NCBI RefSeq assembly: GCF_013201075.1
Contig: NZ_CP053711.1
Coordinates: 124,001-188,000 of the forward strand
Length of the DNA: 64,000 bases
Reading direction: 5' to 3'
From: Lichenicola cladoniae
GTDB lineage: Bacteria; Pseudomonadota; Alphaproteobacteria; Acetobacterales; Acetobacteraceae
Part shown: positions 25,840 to 34,380 of the stretch, in pieces
How the letters are laid out: every line of letters starts with the position of its first letter
Position numbering within the stretch: the stretch's first letter is position 1
Made by a program: the position numbers and the translations under genes
The notes under the pieces: generated by a model
What the model was told of the DNA's origin: nothing
The model's database searches: none
What the model saw: only the letters and a program-made list of their open reading frames with translations

Positions 25840-27267
25840 ATGAAACAGCTTCTCCTTGCAGCCACTGCAGTCACCCTGCTCGCCTCAATGAACGCGGCAA
25901 CGGCTTCGAGCCATCGGGAGGCCCCGATGATTGCAGGCATGCCACGCCTCGATGCGTCCGACTTCTTCTTATTCCGAAGCTACGAGACCGGCCGATCTAA
26001 TTACGTGACGATGATCGCCGACTACGTTCCGCTGCAGGACCCGGGCGGTGGCCCGAACTTCTACGACATGGAACATAACGGTTTCTACGACATCAATCTT
26101 GATCTCGACGGCACTGGACGGCCGACCTACACGATACGCTTCCGCTTCTACCCGGTGAACCGCAACATCACGTTGCCGGTCGGCGGCAAGAACGTAGCGA
26201 TCGCGCTGATCAACTCGGGTCCGATTGCCATTGGAAACGATGCGTCCCAGAACGTCGGCGAGATCTACACGATCTCCCTGCTGACCTATTCCAACGGCGT
26301 GGCTACCGAAACCATGCTGAAGGACACCAGCGGCCAGTCGATGTTCCAGAAGCCAGTCGACCGTATCGGCGACAAATCAGTGCCGAACTATGCGGCTTAC
26401 GCCGCTACCTTTACACATGACGTCGTGATTCCTGGCTGCGGTACTGGCCGGGTGTTCGTTGGTCAGCGCAAGGACCCGTTCGTCGTCAATCTCGGCGAGA
26501 CCTTCGATTTGGTAAACTATGTTCACCCAATCGGCGAGCAGTACAACGCAGCCGCGCTGGACGATCTGGCGGGCAAGAACGTGACGTCGATCGTGACCGA
26601 GGTACCGTCGAGCTGCGTCACGCGGCCGGGTGATCCAGTTGTCGGTGCTTGGACCACCTCCTCGCTTGGCACTACTATCAATGGCCACACCACCTACCAG
26701 CAGGTCTCGCGACTGGCCAATCCGCTAGTGAATGAGTTGGTGATCGGGCTCAAGGATAAGGACAAGTTCAACATGTCTTTGCCGGCTAACGATGCCCAGT
26801 TCGCGACCTACGTCACCAACCCGACCGTGCCCGCCCTGATCCAGGCGCTGTATCCCAGCCTGAAGGCACCGACCAAGTTTCCCAGAGACGACCTCGTGGC
26901 CGTGTTCCTGACCGGGATCACCGGGGTGACCGCACCGGCGCATCTGGTCAATCCAGCCGAGGAGATGCGGCTCAACACCAGAGTCCCGATCACCGCGTAT
27001 GGATCGCAGAACCGGCTCGGCGTCATTGGCGGCGATAATGCCGGCTATCCCAACGGACGCCGTCCGGGCGACGACGTGGTCGACATCACGCTACGCGTGG
27101 CAATGGGGCGGCTCTATTCGCTTGGCCTGTACGGCACCCCTGCCGACGCGCCATCCGGACGCGTAGACCTGACGGACGGCGCCTACACCGATGACACCCA
27201 CTATCTGACGGCCTTCCCCTACGTGAAGCCGCCCCTGTCGGACTCGCATCAGCCGGCTCACGAATAG
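25840..27267 (+). CDS. Secreted DUF4331 protein
   Basis: A 475-residue DUF4331-family protein. From ATG 25840 (GGAG 7 bases upstream) a signal peptide runs to about residue 22 (KQLLLAATAVTLLASMNAAT). The family opening ASSHREAPMIAGMPRLDASD, FFLFRSYETGRSNYVTMIAD and NGFYDINLDLDG follow. Later it has a VGQRKDPFVVNLGETFDLVN block and a Cys pair (PGCGTG, SSCVT) that may form a disulfide. Probably periplasmic or secreted. Upstream in-frame codons to 25561 are not native. First gene of a cluster with TPR and HupE-like genes, which recurs with DUF4331 elsewhere as far as I know. Biochemical role unknown. Confidence 0.9.
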   Translation: MKQLLLAATAVTLLASMNAATASSHREAPMIAGMPRLDASDFFLFRSYETGRSNYVTMIADYVPLQDPGGGPNFYDMEHNGFYDINLDLDGTGRPTYTIRFRFYPVNRNITLPVGGKNVAIALINSGPIAIGNDASQNVGEIYTISLLTYSNGVATETMLKDTSGQSMFQKPVDRIGDKSVPNYAAYAATFTHDVVIPGCGTGRVFVGQRKDPFVVNLGETFDLVNYVHPIGEQYNAAALDDLAGKNVTSIVTEVPSSCVTRPGDPVVGAWTTSSLGTTINGHTTYQQVSRLANPLVNELVIGLKDKDKFNMSLPANDAQFATYVTNPTVPALIQALYPSLKAPTKFPRDDLVAVFLTGITGVTAPAHLVNPAEEMRLNTRVPITAYGSQNRLGVIGGDNAGYPNGRRPGDDVVDITLRVAMGRLYSLGLYGTPADAPSGRVDLTDGAYTDDTHYLTAFPYVKPPLSDSHQPAHE

Positions 27268-27294
27268 AGACGTCGTCTGCAACGGAGCGCCACG

Positions 27295-28572
27295 ATGACG
27301 ACACACAACGTCGCATCGCGGCAACAGGCACCGCATGTCGTTCCGGTCGCGGCCCCGCGCCGGACCGATATGTGGTCGGCGTCGCGAACGCTGCTGGTCG
27401 CCACCTTGCTCTGTATGCCGCTGCATGCCGGGCGGACGTCGCCGTCGATCCCGACCAGTGACAGCGTGGTGCTGGAGCAGGTGCCGGGAAGCCGGGATAG
27501 ATCGGGTATTGCCCTGCGGCGACTAAACGCGGCGCTGGCGCTCAATCGCGACGATCCGGTGCTCGCCGTGCAGGTCGCCCGCCTTGATCTGGAGCAGTCG
27601 CGCAAGCTCGGCGATCCGCGCTATCTCGGCCGCGCCGAGGCGGCCTTATCACCTTGGCCAGTCGCAGCACCGGCCACACCAGCCGACATGCTGCTTCTGC
27701 ATGCGATCGTGCAGCAGAGCAATCACGACTTCGCCGGTAGCTTGGCGACCCTAGCTCGGGTCGTCGCGGCCAAGCCGGACTCGGTGCAGGCTTGGCTCGT
27801 TCGCGCCGCGGTGCACCAGGCCCAGGCTGATTACGCGGCGGCGTCCCGCGACTGCGGACAGGTCGCCAGCGGTCGGCTGGGCTTGGTACCTGATACCTGC
27901 ACGGCCTCGGTCATGTCGCTGACCGGACGCGCGACGGTGGCGCTGCGTGCAATCGCGATCTCGCTGCAGCAGAACGCCGCCGAGGCGCGCGCGCAACCCG
28001 GGATCGCCGTCTGGACCCTCACCCTCCAGGCCGAGATGGCCGACCGGCTCGGCGACCCGTCGGCGGAGGCGTACTACCGACAGGCCCTAGCGATCGATCC
28101 GGACGATCCCTACCTGCTTGGCACCTGGAGCGACTGGCTGCTCGATCACGGCCGGCCGCAGGATGTCGTCGTCCTGCTCGCCGATCGAACACGGATTGAC
28201 CCGCTACTGCTGCGCCTGGCCCTTGCTGAGCAGCAGACCGGACGCGGCCAGCTTGCCCAACACCTGGATGAGCTCGAAGCGCGGTTCGAAGCCAGCCGGC
28301 TACGCGGTGAGACCGTGCATCGGCGTGAGGAGGCCCGCTACATGCTGGCCCTGCGGCATCGCCCGACCGAAGCGCTGGCGCTGGCGCTGGCGAACTGGAC
28401 CGTGCAGCGGGAGCCGGCGGATGCGCGGATCCTGTTGGAGGCGGCCATCGCGGCAAGGCGACCCAACGCGGCGGCGCCAGTGCGAGCCTGGCTTGGCGAC
28501 AACGGCGTGCAGGACCCACGCCTAGTGGCACTCGCCAACCGCACCATGGCCTCGATCGGCGGCAAGTCGTGA
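27295..28572 (+). CDS. TPR-repeat protein of the DUF4331 cluster
   Basis: A 425-residue protein. It has a hydrophobic N-terminal segment around residues 20-45 (TDMWSASRTLLVATLLCMPL) that may be a signal or anchor, then helical tetratricopeptide-like repeats. Examples are LNAALALNRDDPVLAVQVAR and the clear repeat AEAYYRQALAIDPDDPYLLG. GGAG lies 8 bases before ATG 27295. It begins 27 bases after the DUF4331 gene and overlaps the next gene by four bases, so the three form one operon. Likely a periplasmic scaffold for the cluster (inference). Confidence 0.85.
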   Translation: MTTHNVASRQQAPHVVPVAAPRRTDMWSASRTLLVATLLCMPLHAGRTSPSIPTSDSVVLEQVPGSRDRSGIALRRLNAALALNRDDPVLAVQVARLDLEQSRKLGDPRYLGRAEAALSPWPVAAPATPADMLLLHAIVQQSNHDFAGSLATLARVVAAKPDSVQAWLVRAAVHQAQADYAAASRDCGQVASGRLGLVPDTCTASVMSLTGRATVALRAIAISLQQNAAEARAQPGIAVWTLTLQAEMADRLGDPSAEAYYRQALAIDPDDPYLLGTWSDWLLDHGRPQDVVVLLADRTRIDPLLLRLALAEQQTGRGQLAQHLDELEARFEASRLRGETVHRREEARYMLALRHRPTEALALALANWTVQREPADARILLEAAIAARRPNAAAPVRAWLGDNGVQDPRLVALANRTMASIGGKS

Positions 28573-29714
28573 TCCGGCGGCTCCTGCTGGCCCTGCTCGC
28601 CGTCCTGGCCTGCTCCGGACGGGCCGACGCACACAGCGCCAGCAGCTCGTACCTTCATGTCGTGATGCAGGACCGGATGATGGACGTACAGTGGTCGATC
28701 GCACTGCGCGACCTCGACTACGCGATTGGCCTCGATGCCGATGGTAATGGCGCGATAACCTGGGGCGAGCTGCGACAGAAACAGGGCGTGGTCATCGCCT
28801 ACGCGATGTCGCGCCTGTCGCTGCGTGCTGACAGCGACATCTGCACACCCGGCCCAGTCACGCTGTTGGCGGACGAGTTGGGAGACGGGGGCTACGCAGT
28901 GCTCCGCTTCGTGGCACGCTGCAATCACCGGCCAACCCGGCTTTCGGTGCGCTACGGGCTGATGTTCGACCTCGATCCGATGCATCGCGGGCTACTCAAC
29001 GTCATGATGTCCGGCGTGCCTCATGCAGTTGCACTGTCTCCGGGTCAGCCGGACGCGACGTTCGACGTCACGCCCGGCTACGGCGACACCATCCGCACCT
29101 TCTTCCTTACCGGCATGCATCATCTGCTCACCGGCATCGACCACATGATGTTCGTGACCATGCTGCTGGTGCCGGCAATGTTCCACCGCCAGCTGCGTAG
29201 CCACGGGCCCGACGCCGTGCTGATCCCGGTAACGCGGTTCCGCGGCATGTTCCTGGAGTCCGTTAAAGTGCTCAGCGCTTTCACGTTGGCGCACGGCACC
29301 ACGCTTACGCTGTCAGTGCTGCATATCGTCAGCATCCCGGAGCGGCTGAGCGAGGCGGGGATCGCGCTGACGATTCTGATCACCGCCCTGGATAACATTT
29401 TCCACGTCATACCGGGGCGTCGCTGGCCGCTGGCGTTCCTGTTCGGTCTGGTGCATGGGCTCGGATTCGCCACCGCCCTTGGACCGTTGGCGCTGCCGCC
29501 GGTGGCGCTTGGCATCGCCCTGCTCTCGTTCAACCTGGGGCTGGAGGCAGCACAGGTGTCGATTGCTCTCGTCGTGCTGCCGATCGGCTTCGCACTCCGC
29601 AACACGCGCGTCTATCCACGACGGATCATGCCAGCCATTTCGACCGCTGTCGCTCTGGTGGCGTTCGCGTGGTTCACCGACCGCGCCTTCAATTTTGGCT
29701 TAATGCCATTCTAA
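28569..29714 (+). CDS. HupE/UreJ-like membrane protein with EF-hand-like loop
   Basis: A 381-residue protein. A signal peptide (about 1-21) precedes an extracytoplasmic domain, followed by about seven membrane helices of the HupE/UreJ_2 type. The membrane part starts at THHLL-like GMHHLLTGIDHMMFVTMLLV and contains FTLAHGTTLTLSVL and FLFGLVHGLGFATALG, with conserved His residues proposed to bind metal in this family. The N-terminal domain contains DADGNGAITWGEL, a canonical EF-hand loop pattern (D-x-D-x-N-x-A-I-x-x-x-E). GTG 28569 overlaps the TPR stop. Probably a metal- or Ca-linked transport or sensing partner of DUF4331. Confidence 0.85.
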   Translation: MIRRLLLALLAVLACSGRADAHSASSSYLHVVMQDRMMDVQWSIALRDLDYAIGLDADGNGAITWGELRQKQGVVIAYAMSRLSLRADSDICTPGPVTLLADELGDGGYAVLRFVARCNHRPTRLSVRYGLMFDLDPMHRGLLNVMMSGVPHAVALSPGQPDATFDVTPGYGDTIRTFFLTGMHHLLTGIDHMMFVTMLLVPAMFHRQLRSHGPDAVLIPVTRFRGMFLESVKVLSAFTLAHGTTLTLSVLHIVSIPERLSEAGIALTILITALDNIFHVIPGRRWPLAFLFGLVHGLGFATALGPLALPPVALGIALLSFNLGLEAAQVSIALVVLPIGFALRNTRVYPRRIMPAISTAVALVAFAWFTDRAFNFGLMPF

Positions 29715-30383
29715 GGCAGCGTCTGCTTGATCCTTATTCAGGGATGCTGGTGGGCGGATCTCAGGCTCATCATCCGGATCCCGCTTCGCCCCACGCGCCA
29801 CCACAACCAGCGCACCATCCCGCAACGGCCTCTGCAGCGTCATCGCCTCGGGCGTGGGTGCCGTCATCCAGCGCTCGATCTCCTCCGCCTCGGTCAGGAT
29901 CACCGGCATGGCCTTGGGATGATACGTCTTCACCGGCTCGACAGGCTCGGTGGTCAGGAAGCCGAAGGCGTCAACCGTGACCTCACCCTCCTTTAGCTTC
30001 CGCACCGACGTCCAGCGCGTCCAGATCCCTGCAAAGCACGCCAGTGGCCGGCCCTCGTTCAGCGCGAACCAAATCGGTGGCTTGGACCCATCTGGCAGCT
30101 GCTCATGCTCGGAGAAGCTGGTGAAGGGCACGACGCACCGGCTCTCGACCCCAAGCCAGCGCCGCCAGTGCGGGGACGCCACGTTGCGCACGTTCGTCAC
30201 GCCAGGGTTGGTCTTCTTGCCCTTCAGTGCGAAGGCGGGCGACGGCATGCCCCAGCGCGCCAGGGCCAGTTCCCTGCCGGCTGGCGTATTGCGGACGATC
30301 GGCGCCGCGTAGTCGGGGAAGACGCCTGGCATCGGGGGCAGGTTGCCGGTTGTGTCGGACATAGTCTTTGCCAGGGCGCGCAT
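29700..30383 (-). pseudogene. SRAP (YedK/HMCES-type) protein lacking its N-terminus
   Basis: Encodes most of an SOS-response-associated peptidase domain. GNLPPMPGVFPDYAAPIVRN, the GMPSPAFAL region, TNVRNVASPHWRRWLGVESR, CVVPFTSFSEHE, CFAGIWTRW and the conserved His in TYHPKAMPVIL are present. SRAP proteins begin Met-Cys, and Cys2 forms the covalent crosslink to abasic sites. Here the first 15-20 residues are gone. The frame instead opens at a chance ATG beside the rlpA duplicate (junction about 30371-30383). Without Cys2 it should not crosslink DNA. It overlaps the convergent HupE-like gene by 15 bases. Confidence 0.8.
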
Positions 30384-30744
30384 CGCAGCTTGGTTCGAAT
30401 TGATCGAGTAGAGGTTGCAGATAGCACTAGCTCCAGGTGTAGCTGACGGTGCCGAGCGGCGGTCTAAGAGACCCTCTCGATTCGCGCCCTTGCAAGTCCC
30501 TGCTTCTGCATCCCGAGATGTTGAGCGGCGCCTAGACTGAGGTCGAGCGCATGGCCGCGGCGCCCCACACGATCGGTCACCAACACCAGCGCGTTACGGT
30601 GGTTCGCCAAGTTCGTCACCCGCACTGTAGCGCCCAGCGGAAGCGTGCGACTGGCCGCAGTCATTCCCAGCGGTTTAAAGCGTTTTCCGTTCGCCATGCG
30701 TCGATCACTCTGGCGCGCACCGTAGAAGCTGGCGGTGGTGCCGG
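30371..30744. repeat. Duplicated segment with the 3' part of rlpA (copy B)
   Basis: Counterpart of 16751-17124 at a constant offset of 13620. On its left it abuts the broken SRAP gene, and on its right it ends six bases before IS66 copy 2. CCAG...CGCGCATCGC is common to both left edges, so short homology may have guided the join. Confidence 0.85.
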
Positions 30745-30750
30745 AAACAA
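30464..30750 (-). pseudogene. rlpA copy B, 5' end removed by IS66
   Basis: Retains the RlpA domain from TTASFYGARQSDRRMANGKR through LPLGATVRVTNLANHRNALV to the end. The signal peptide and His-rich linker are gone, and the frame runs upstream into IS66 sequence to 30853, giving a chimeric start with no export signal. Compare the intact gene at 16844-17251. Confidence 0.85.
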
Positions 30751-30809
30751 GTAAGCGTCGCGGGACCGGCACATGGCTTTGGCGTGGCTGAATATGTTGG
30801 AAGGGCTGC

Positions 30810-31643
30810 ATGGATACGATGCTGCCGCCCGCGCTCACCGATGCTGAAGCCACTCAGACGATTGACCGTAAGAGCGCGCGCGGCGCTGCCATGGAGGTCA
30901 TCGTCCGTGGAGAGCGCTGGCGGAATTGGACGACGGAGCAGGAGTGCCAGATCGTTGCGGAAAGTCTGAGGCCCGGTCTGACACCGTCTGAGGTGGCGCA
31001 GCGACATGGGATCGGCACCGGGCTGCTCTACACGTGGCGGCGACAGATGCTGACTGGCGCCACGGGGACGCTGACCCGAACGTCGCCGGGCTTCACGCAG
31101 GTGGAGCTCTCTGGGCCATCGGGTCAGGAGACTGTGGCAGAGCCATTGGAAGCGCCGCCACCCACGCCCGTTGAGCCGTCGCGTCTGGAGGGGCTGATAG
31201 AGATAATGCTGCCTGGTGGCGTATCGCTGCGCGTGGATGCCCAGGTCGACGGTCGGGCGCTCCGCCGGGTTCTTGGGCGTGCTGGCGGAACAATGATCGC
31301 ACTCGCGTCGGGGTTGCGGATCTATCTGGCCTGCGGGACGACGGACATGCGCAAAGGTATGACGGGACTTGCGATGCTTGTGCAACAGGGGCTGGCCGCG
31401 GATCCGTTCGATGGTGCGGTGTTTGCGTTTCGGGGTCGCCGTGCTGGGCTGATCAAGCTGCTGTGGCATGACGGGATCGGGCTGTGCATGCTCACCAAGA
31501 GGCTGGAGCAGGGCCAGTTCGTCTGGCCGTCGGCCACTTCCACCGGTCGGATTGCGCTATCGGCGCCGCAGTTGACGGCCCTGCTCGACGGCTGCGAGTG
31601 GCGGGCTCCGGTGCCAGTGCGGCGGCCGGAACTGGCGGGATAA
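30810..31643 (+). CDS. Fused IS66 TnpA-TnpB protein
   Basis: One 277-residue frame contains what are normally two genes. Residues 1-155 are TnpA: WTTEQECQIVAESLRPGLTP, the HTH QRHGIGTGLLYTWRRQML and the strand tail IEIMLPGGVSLRVDAQVDGR. Residues 160-277 are TnpB: YLACGTTDMRKGMTGLAMLV, GAVFAFRGRRAGLIKLLWHD and CMLTKRLEQGQFVWP. No stop separates them, and the Met at MIALASGLRIY marks the usual tnpB start, so internal initiation could still give free TnpB. Copy 1 has the usual 4-base overlap instead. Confidence 0.9.
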   Translation: MDTMLPPALTDAEATQTIDRKSARGAAMEVIVRGERWRNWTTEQECQIVAESLRPGLTPSEVAQRHGIGTGLLYTWRRQMLTGATGTLTRTSPGFTQVELSGPSGQETVAEPLEAPPPTPVEPSRLEGLIEIMLPGGVSLRVDAQVDGRALRRVLGRAGGTMIALASGLRIYLACGTTDMRKGMTGLAMLVQQGLAADPFDGAVFAFRGRRAGLIKLLWHDGIGLCMLTKRLEQGQFVWPSATSTGRIALSAPQLTALLDGCEWRAPVPVRRPELAG

Positions 31644-31715
31644 AAGCCAGCAGTCTGCTCGGAAATTGACCGAAATCGCTGGCTTCGACGCGGCGGCATC
31701 GTCCACAATCTTGCT

Positions 31716-33302
31716 GTGCAGATAGACCTCAATGCTCTTCCAGAGGATGCCGCGACCCTGCAGCAAATGCTGCGGACGGTGTTGCTGCAGCAGGGCGAAC
31801 TGCACGCCGAGAACGACAAGCTGCGCATGCTGATCCAGCGCCTAACCCGGCATCAGTTCGGTCGCCGGTCTGAGCAGCTCACCCCCGATCAGCTACAATT
31901 GGCACTTGAGGAGTTGGAGCAGACCATCGCCGCCAATCAGGCTGGCCAGGACGCGGCGGTCACTGCGACTGGCCTGACGCGCAAGTCGCGCATCGAACCA
32001 CCTGGCCGCAACCACGGTGCGCTCCCGGAACACCTGCCACGCTACGAGGTGGTGGTCGATGTCGAGGACCAAACCTGCTCATGCTGCGGCCATGCGTTGC
32101 ATGCTATCGGCGAACTGCGGACCGAGCAGCTCGACATGGTGCCCTCGCAGCTGCGGGTGCGGGTCACCCGGCGGCCACGTTATGCCTGCCGTGGCTGCGA
32201 GGGCACCGTGGTCGTTGCCCCGGCACCCGAGCGCCCCGTCGATGGCGGCATGCCGACCGAGGCATTAATCGCGCACGTGGTCGTCAGCAAGTTCGCCGAC
32301 TCCCTGCCCCTGTATCGCCAGGCACAGATGCTCGAGCGACAGGGGATCAAGCTGGACCGCTCGACCTTGGCGAATTGGGTCGGCCGCGCGTGCTGGTGGC
32401 TGACGCCGCTGTATGAGTTAATGCTCGGCACGGTGCTGGCCGCGCCGAAGCTGTTCGCCGCCGACACCACACTGCCTGTGCTCGATCCCGGCCGGGGGCG
32501 GACCAAGACCGGGCGGCTGTGGTGCTATGCGGTCGACGACCGCCCCTGGGTTGGCCCAGGTCATCCGATGGCGGCCTATGTCTATTTGGATGACCGCAAG
32601 AACGAGCGACCGGCCGGGCATCTGGCCAGGTTCCGAGGCGTACTGCAGGTTGATGCCTATAACGGGTTCAAGGCACTGGCCAGCGGGCGTGCCGACGCGT
32701 CGGTGACGCTGGCGTTCTGCTGGTCGCACATGCGGCGCTACTTCTACGAGGAGTATGTGTCCAACACGTCGCCGCTGGCGGCCGAGCTCCTGCTGCGGGT
32801 TCGCTCGCTGTATGCGATTGAAGCCGAGATCCGTGGTCACCCTGCCGGGCATCGGCAAACCGTGCGTCAGGAGCGAAGTCGGCCGATCGTGGAGGCGCTG
32901 CACGATTGGTTGCACGACCAGGTCACACGGATATCGGGCGCATCCGACCTGGCCAAGGCGATGCGCTACGCCATTCGGCATTGGCCGGGCCTGGTGGTGT
33001 TTCTCGACGATGGCCGGGTGGAGATGGACACCAAGGTGGTCGAGCGTGCGATCAGGCCAAACACGCTGACGCGCAAGAACGCGCTGTTCGCCGGATCCGA
33101 TGGTGGGGCGAAGCACTGGGCGTTGGCGATGACGCTGATCCAGACGGCAAAACTGAATGGCGTCGATCCAGTGGCGTGGCTCACCGACGTGCTCGAGCGC
33201 ATCGTCTCCGGCCGCACCAAGGCGCATGAGATGCACACGTTGCTGCCGTGGACCTGGGCCGAAGCGAACGCCAGCCCAGAAACTAGGCCGCTCGCAGCGT
33301 AG
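31716..33302 (+). CDS. tnpC: IS66 transposase TnpC (DDE)
   Basis: A 528-residue TnpC. It has an N-terminal coiled coil (ENDKLRMLIQRLTRHQFGRR), a CSCCGH...CRGCEG zinc segment and a DDE core. The core shows FAADTTLPVLDPGRGRTKTG, QVDAYNGFKALASG and CWSHMRRYFYEEYVSNTSP. The C-terminal part includes KVVERAIRPNTLTRKNALFA. The C-terminal tail (TLLPWTWAEAN) is complete, and the element's end follows 51 bases later. The frame is intact. Probably the active transposase of this copy. Confidence 0.95.
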   Translation: MQIDLNALPEDAATLQQMLRTVLLQQGELHAENDKLRMLIQRLTRHQFGRRSEQLTPDQLQLALEELEQTIAANQAGQDAAVTATGLTRKSRIEPPGRNHGALPEHLPRYEVVVDVEDQTCSCCGHALHAIGELRTEQLDMVPSQLRVRVTRRPRYACRGCEGTVVVAPAPERPVDGGMPTEALIAHVVVSKFADSLPLYRQAQMLERQGIKLDRSTLANWVGRACWWLTPLYELMLGTVLAAPKLFAADTTLPVLDPGRGRTKTGRLWCYAVDDRPWVGPGHPMAAYVYLDDRKNERPAGHLARFRGVLQVDAYNGFKALASGRADASVTLAFCWSHMRRYFYEEYVSNTSPLAAELLLRVRSLYAIEAEIRGHPAGHRQTVRQERSRPIVEALHDWLHDQVTRISGASDLAKAMRYAIRHWPGLVVFLDDGRVEMDTKVVERAIRPNTLTRKNALFAGSDGGAKHWALAMTLIQTAKLNGVDPVAWLTDVLERIVSGRTKAHEMHTLLPWTWAEANASPETRPLAA

Positions 33303-33353
33303 ACGCCGCAAGCGTCAACCCAAAACCGACCTGTCAACGTCGCGACGCTTACT

Positions 33354-33609
33354 GATCGTGGTAGGCACGGCACGTTGTGTTGACGGGGAACGACCTTAGC
33401 CCGTCGCCCGAAGCAGAGGCTGTGCTTGCGCAGGGGCTTTGGACGTGCCGGCGGACAACTACAGAGGGTGGTCCGCCACGATGGCGCCGGCCGTCATGGT
33501 CACTCTGATGGCCTGAGCGTGCGACGGAATATGCCGAAAGCTTTTGCCGCACCGATCCCGCCACCGCTCTGCATTCGCCCATGCCAGATTCATCCCTCGA
33601 GCGGTTACT
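33354..33609. other. Gap without a supported gene
   Basis: Short frames (33349-33582 minus, 33426-33671 plus) show no motif and no start signal. Nothing resembling the missing rlpA start is present, so the sequence that once flanked rlpA copy B is not here. Confidence 0.5.
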
Positions 33610-33795
33610 TCAGAAGTGAAATATCTTTCGTCCGTTTAAGGCAGAACGCGAAACATCTAATCCACGATTAATTTCAGCTAGAACAAGACTTACGTTGGTG
33701 AGCTTCTCGGCACCTGAATCCAATGTCGCAAGCGACCGGATGACGATTTCCTGAGTTCGCTTGATAACATCGCTGACCGAGGTTTGATCAGCCAT
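33610..33795 (-). CDS. Hypothetical 61-aa helical protein
   Basis: ATG 33795 has AGGAG nine bases upstream. The protein reads MADQTSVSDVIKRTQEIVIR, then SLATLDSGAEKLTNVSLVLA and a short basic end. It is almost entirely amphipathic helix, like a phasin-type or coiled-coil small protein, but too short to assign. It lies downstream of the signalling operon with 181 bases between, so it probably has its own promoter. Confidence 0.5.
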   Translation of the reverse strand: MADQTSVSDVIKRTQEIVIRSLATLDSGAEKLTNVSLVLAEINRGLDVSRSALNGRKIFHF

Positions 33796-33976
33796 AGCAT
33801 GATCTCCTAACCTGAAGCAGCGGGCTACATGCCCAGCAGTCGCCGCGAAAAGCGCAAAGACCGTGATAGGGCTCTAGCACACAAATCGATCATCAACACA
33901 CGTTCTTTGGAACACGTCCCGACTAAGGACTGGTACCTGCGCGTTATCACGGGCCGTTATCTTGTTAGGCGTTCGG

Positions 33977-34378
33977 CTAAGGCAAATTATCTACGCTCGG
34001 CGATGTCGGTCCGGGCTTGTTGTTCCCAAGAATCTCTGCCGCTAAAGCCAGGACCTGCCAAATCCTAAACGGCTTGCGGAGGAAGGTCGAATAGCCCTTG
34101 CAGCGCTCCATGACGGTTTCTTCATCCATCGAGCTCATGAGGATGACGGGGATTGTTCGGAGGCCCGAATTCTCGCTCATTTTCTGCAACATGCCAGCGC
34201 CATCCAGGATCGGCATCATGTAGTCGAGAAAGATAAGCTCGGGACGCTCGGTTTCCAGAACTTCTATCCCGCGTTTGCCATTGGCGGCCGTCACAACTTT
34301 ATGGCCTTCATCCGACAAGACGTCGACGAGCAGGTCCGCGATCCCGAACTCATCGTCCACTATGAGGATGATCGCCAT
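33977..34378 (-). CDS. Single-domain response regulator (CheY-like)
   Basis: A 133-residue stand-alone receiver. It has the acidic pair in ILIVDDEF, phospho-acceptor Asp in LIFLDYMMPILDG, the switch Ser in VILMSS and Lys in FLRKPFRI, so phosphorylation chemistry should be intact. It lacks an output domain. It starts two bases after the KaiC-like gene's stop and is the last gene of the DGC-HK-KaiC-RR operon. The adjacent histidine kinase is its likely partner; this is inference from gene order. Confidence 0.93.
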   Translation of the reverse strand: MAIILIVDDEFGIADLLVDVLSDEGHKVVTAANGKRGIEVLETERPELIFLDYMMPILDGAGMLQKMSENSGLRTIPVILMSSMDEETVMERCKGYSTFLRKPFRIWQVLALAAEILGNNKPGPTSPSVDNLP

Positions 34379-34380
34379 GG

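Larger units (their letters stand above)
30751..33353 (+). mobile_element. IS66-family element (copy 2), ends visible
   Basis: The left end starts GTAAGCGTCGCG at 30751. The right end finishes CGCGACGCTTAC at 33353, its perfect 12-base complement and the standard IS66 terminus. Flanking octamers GGAAACAA and TGATCGTG do not match, so no 8-base target duplication remains and a later rearrangement is likely. It contains a fused tnpA-tnpB gene and tnpC. Confidence 0.95.
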
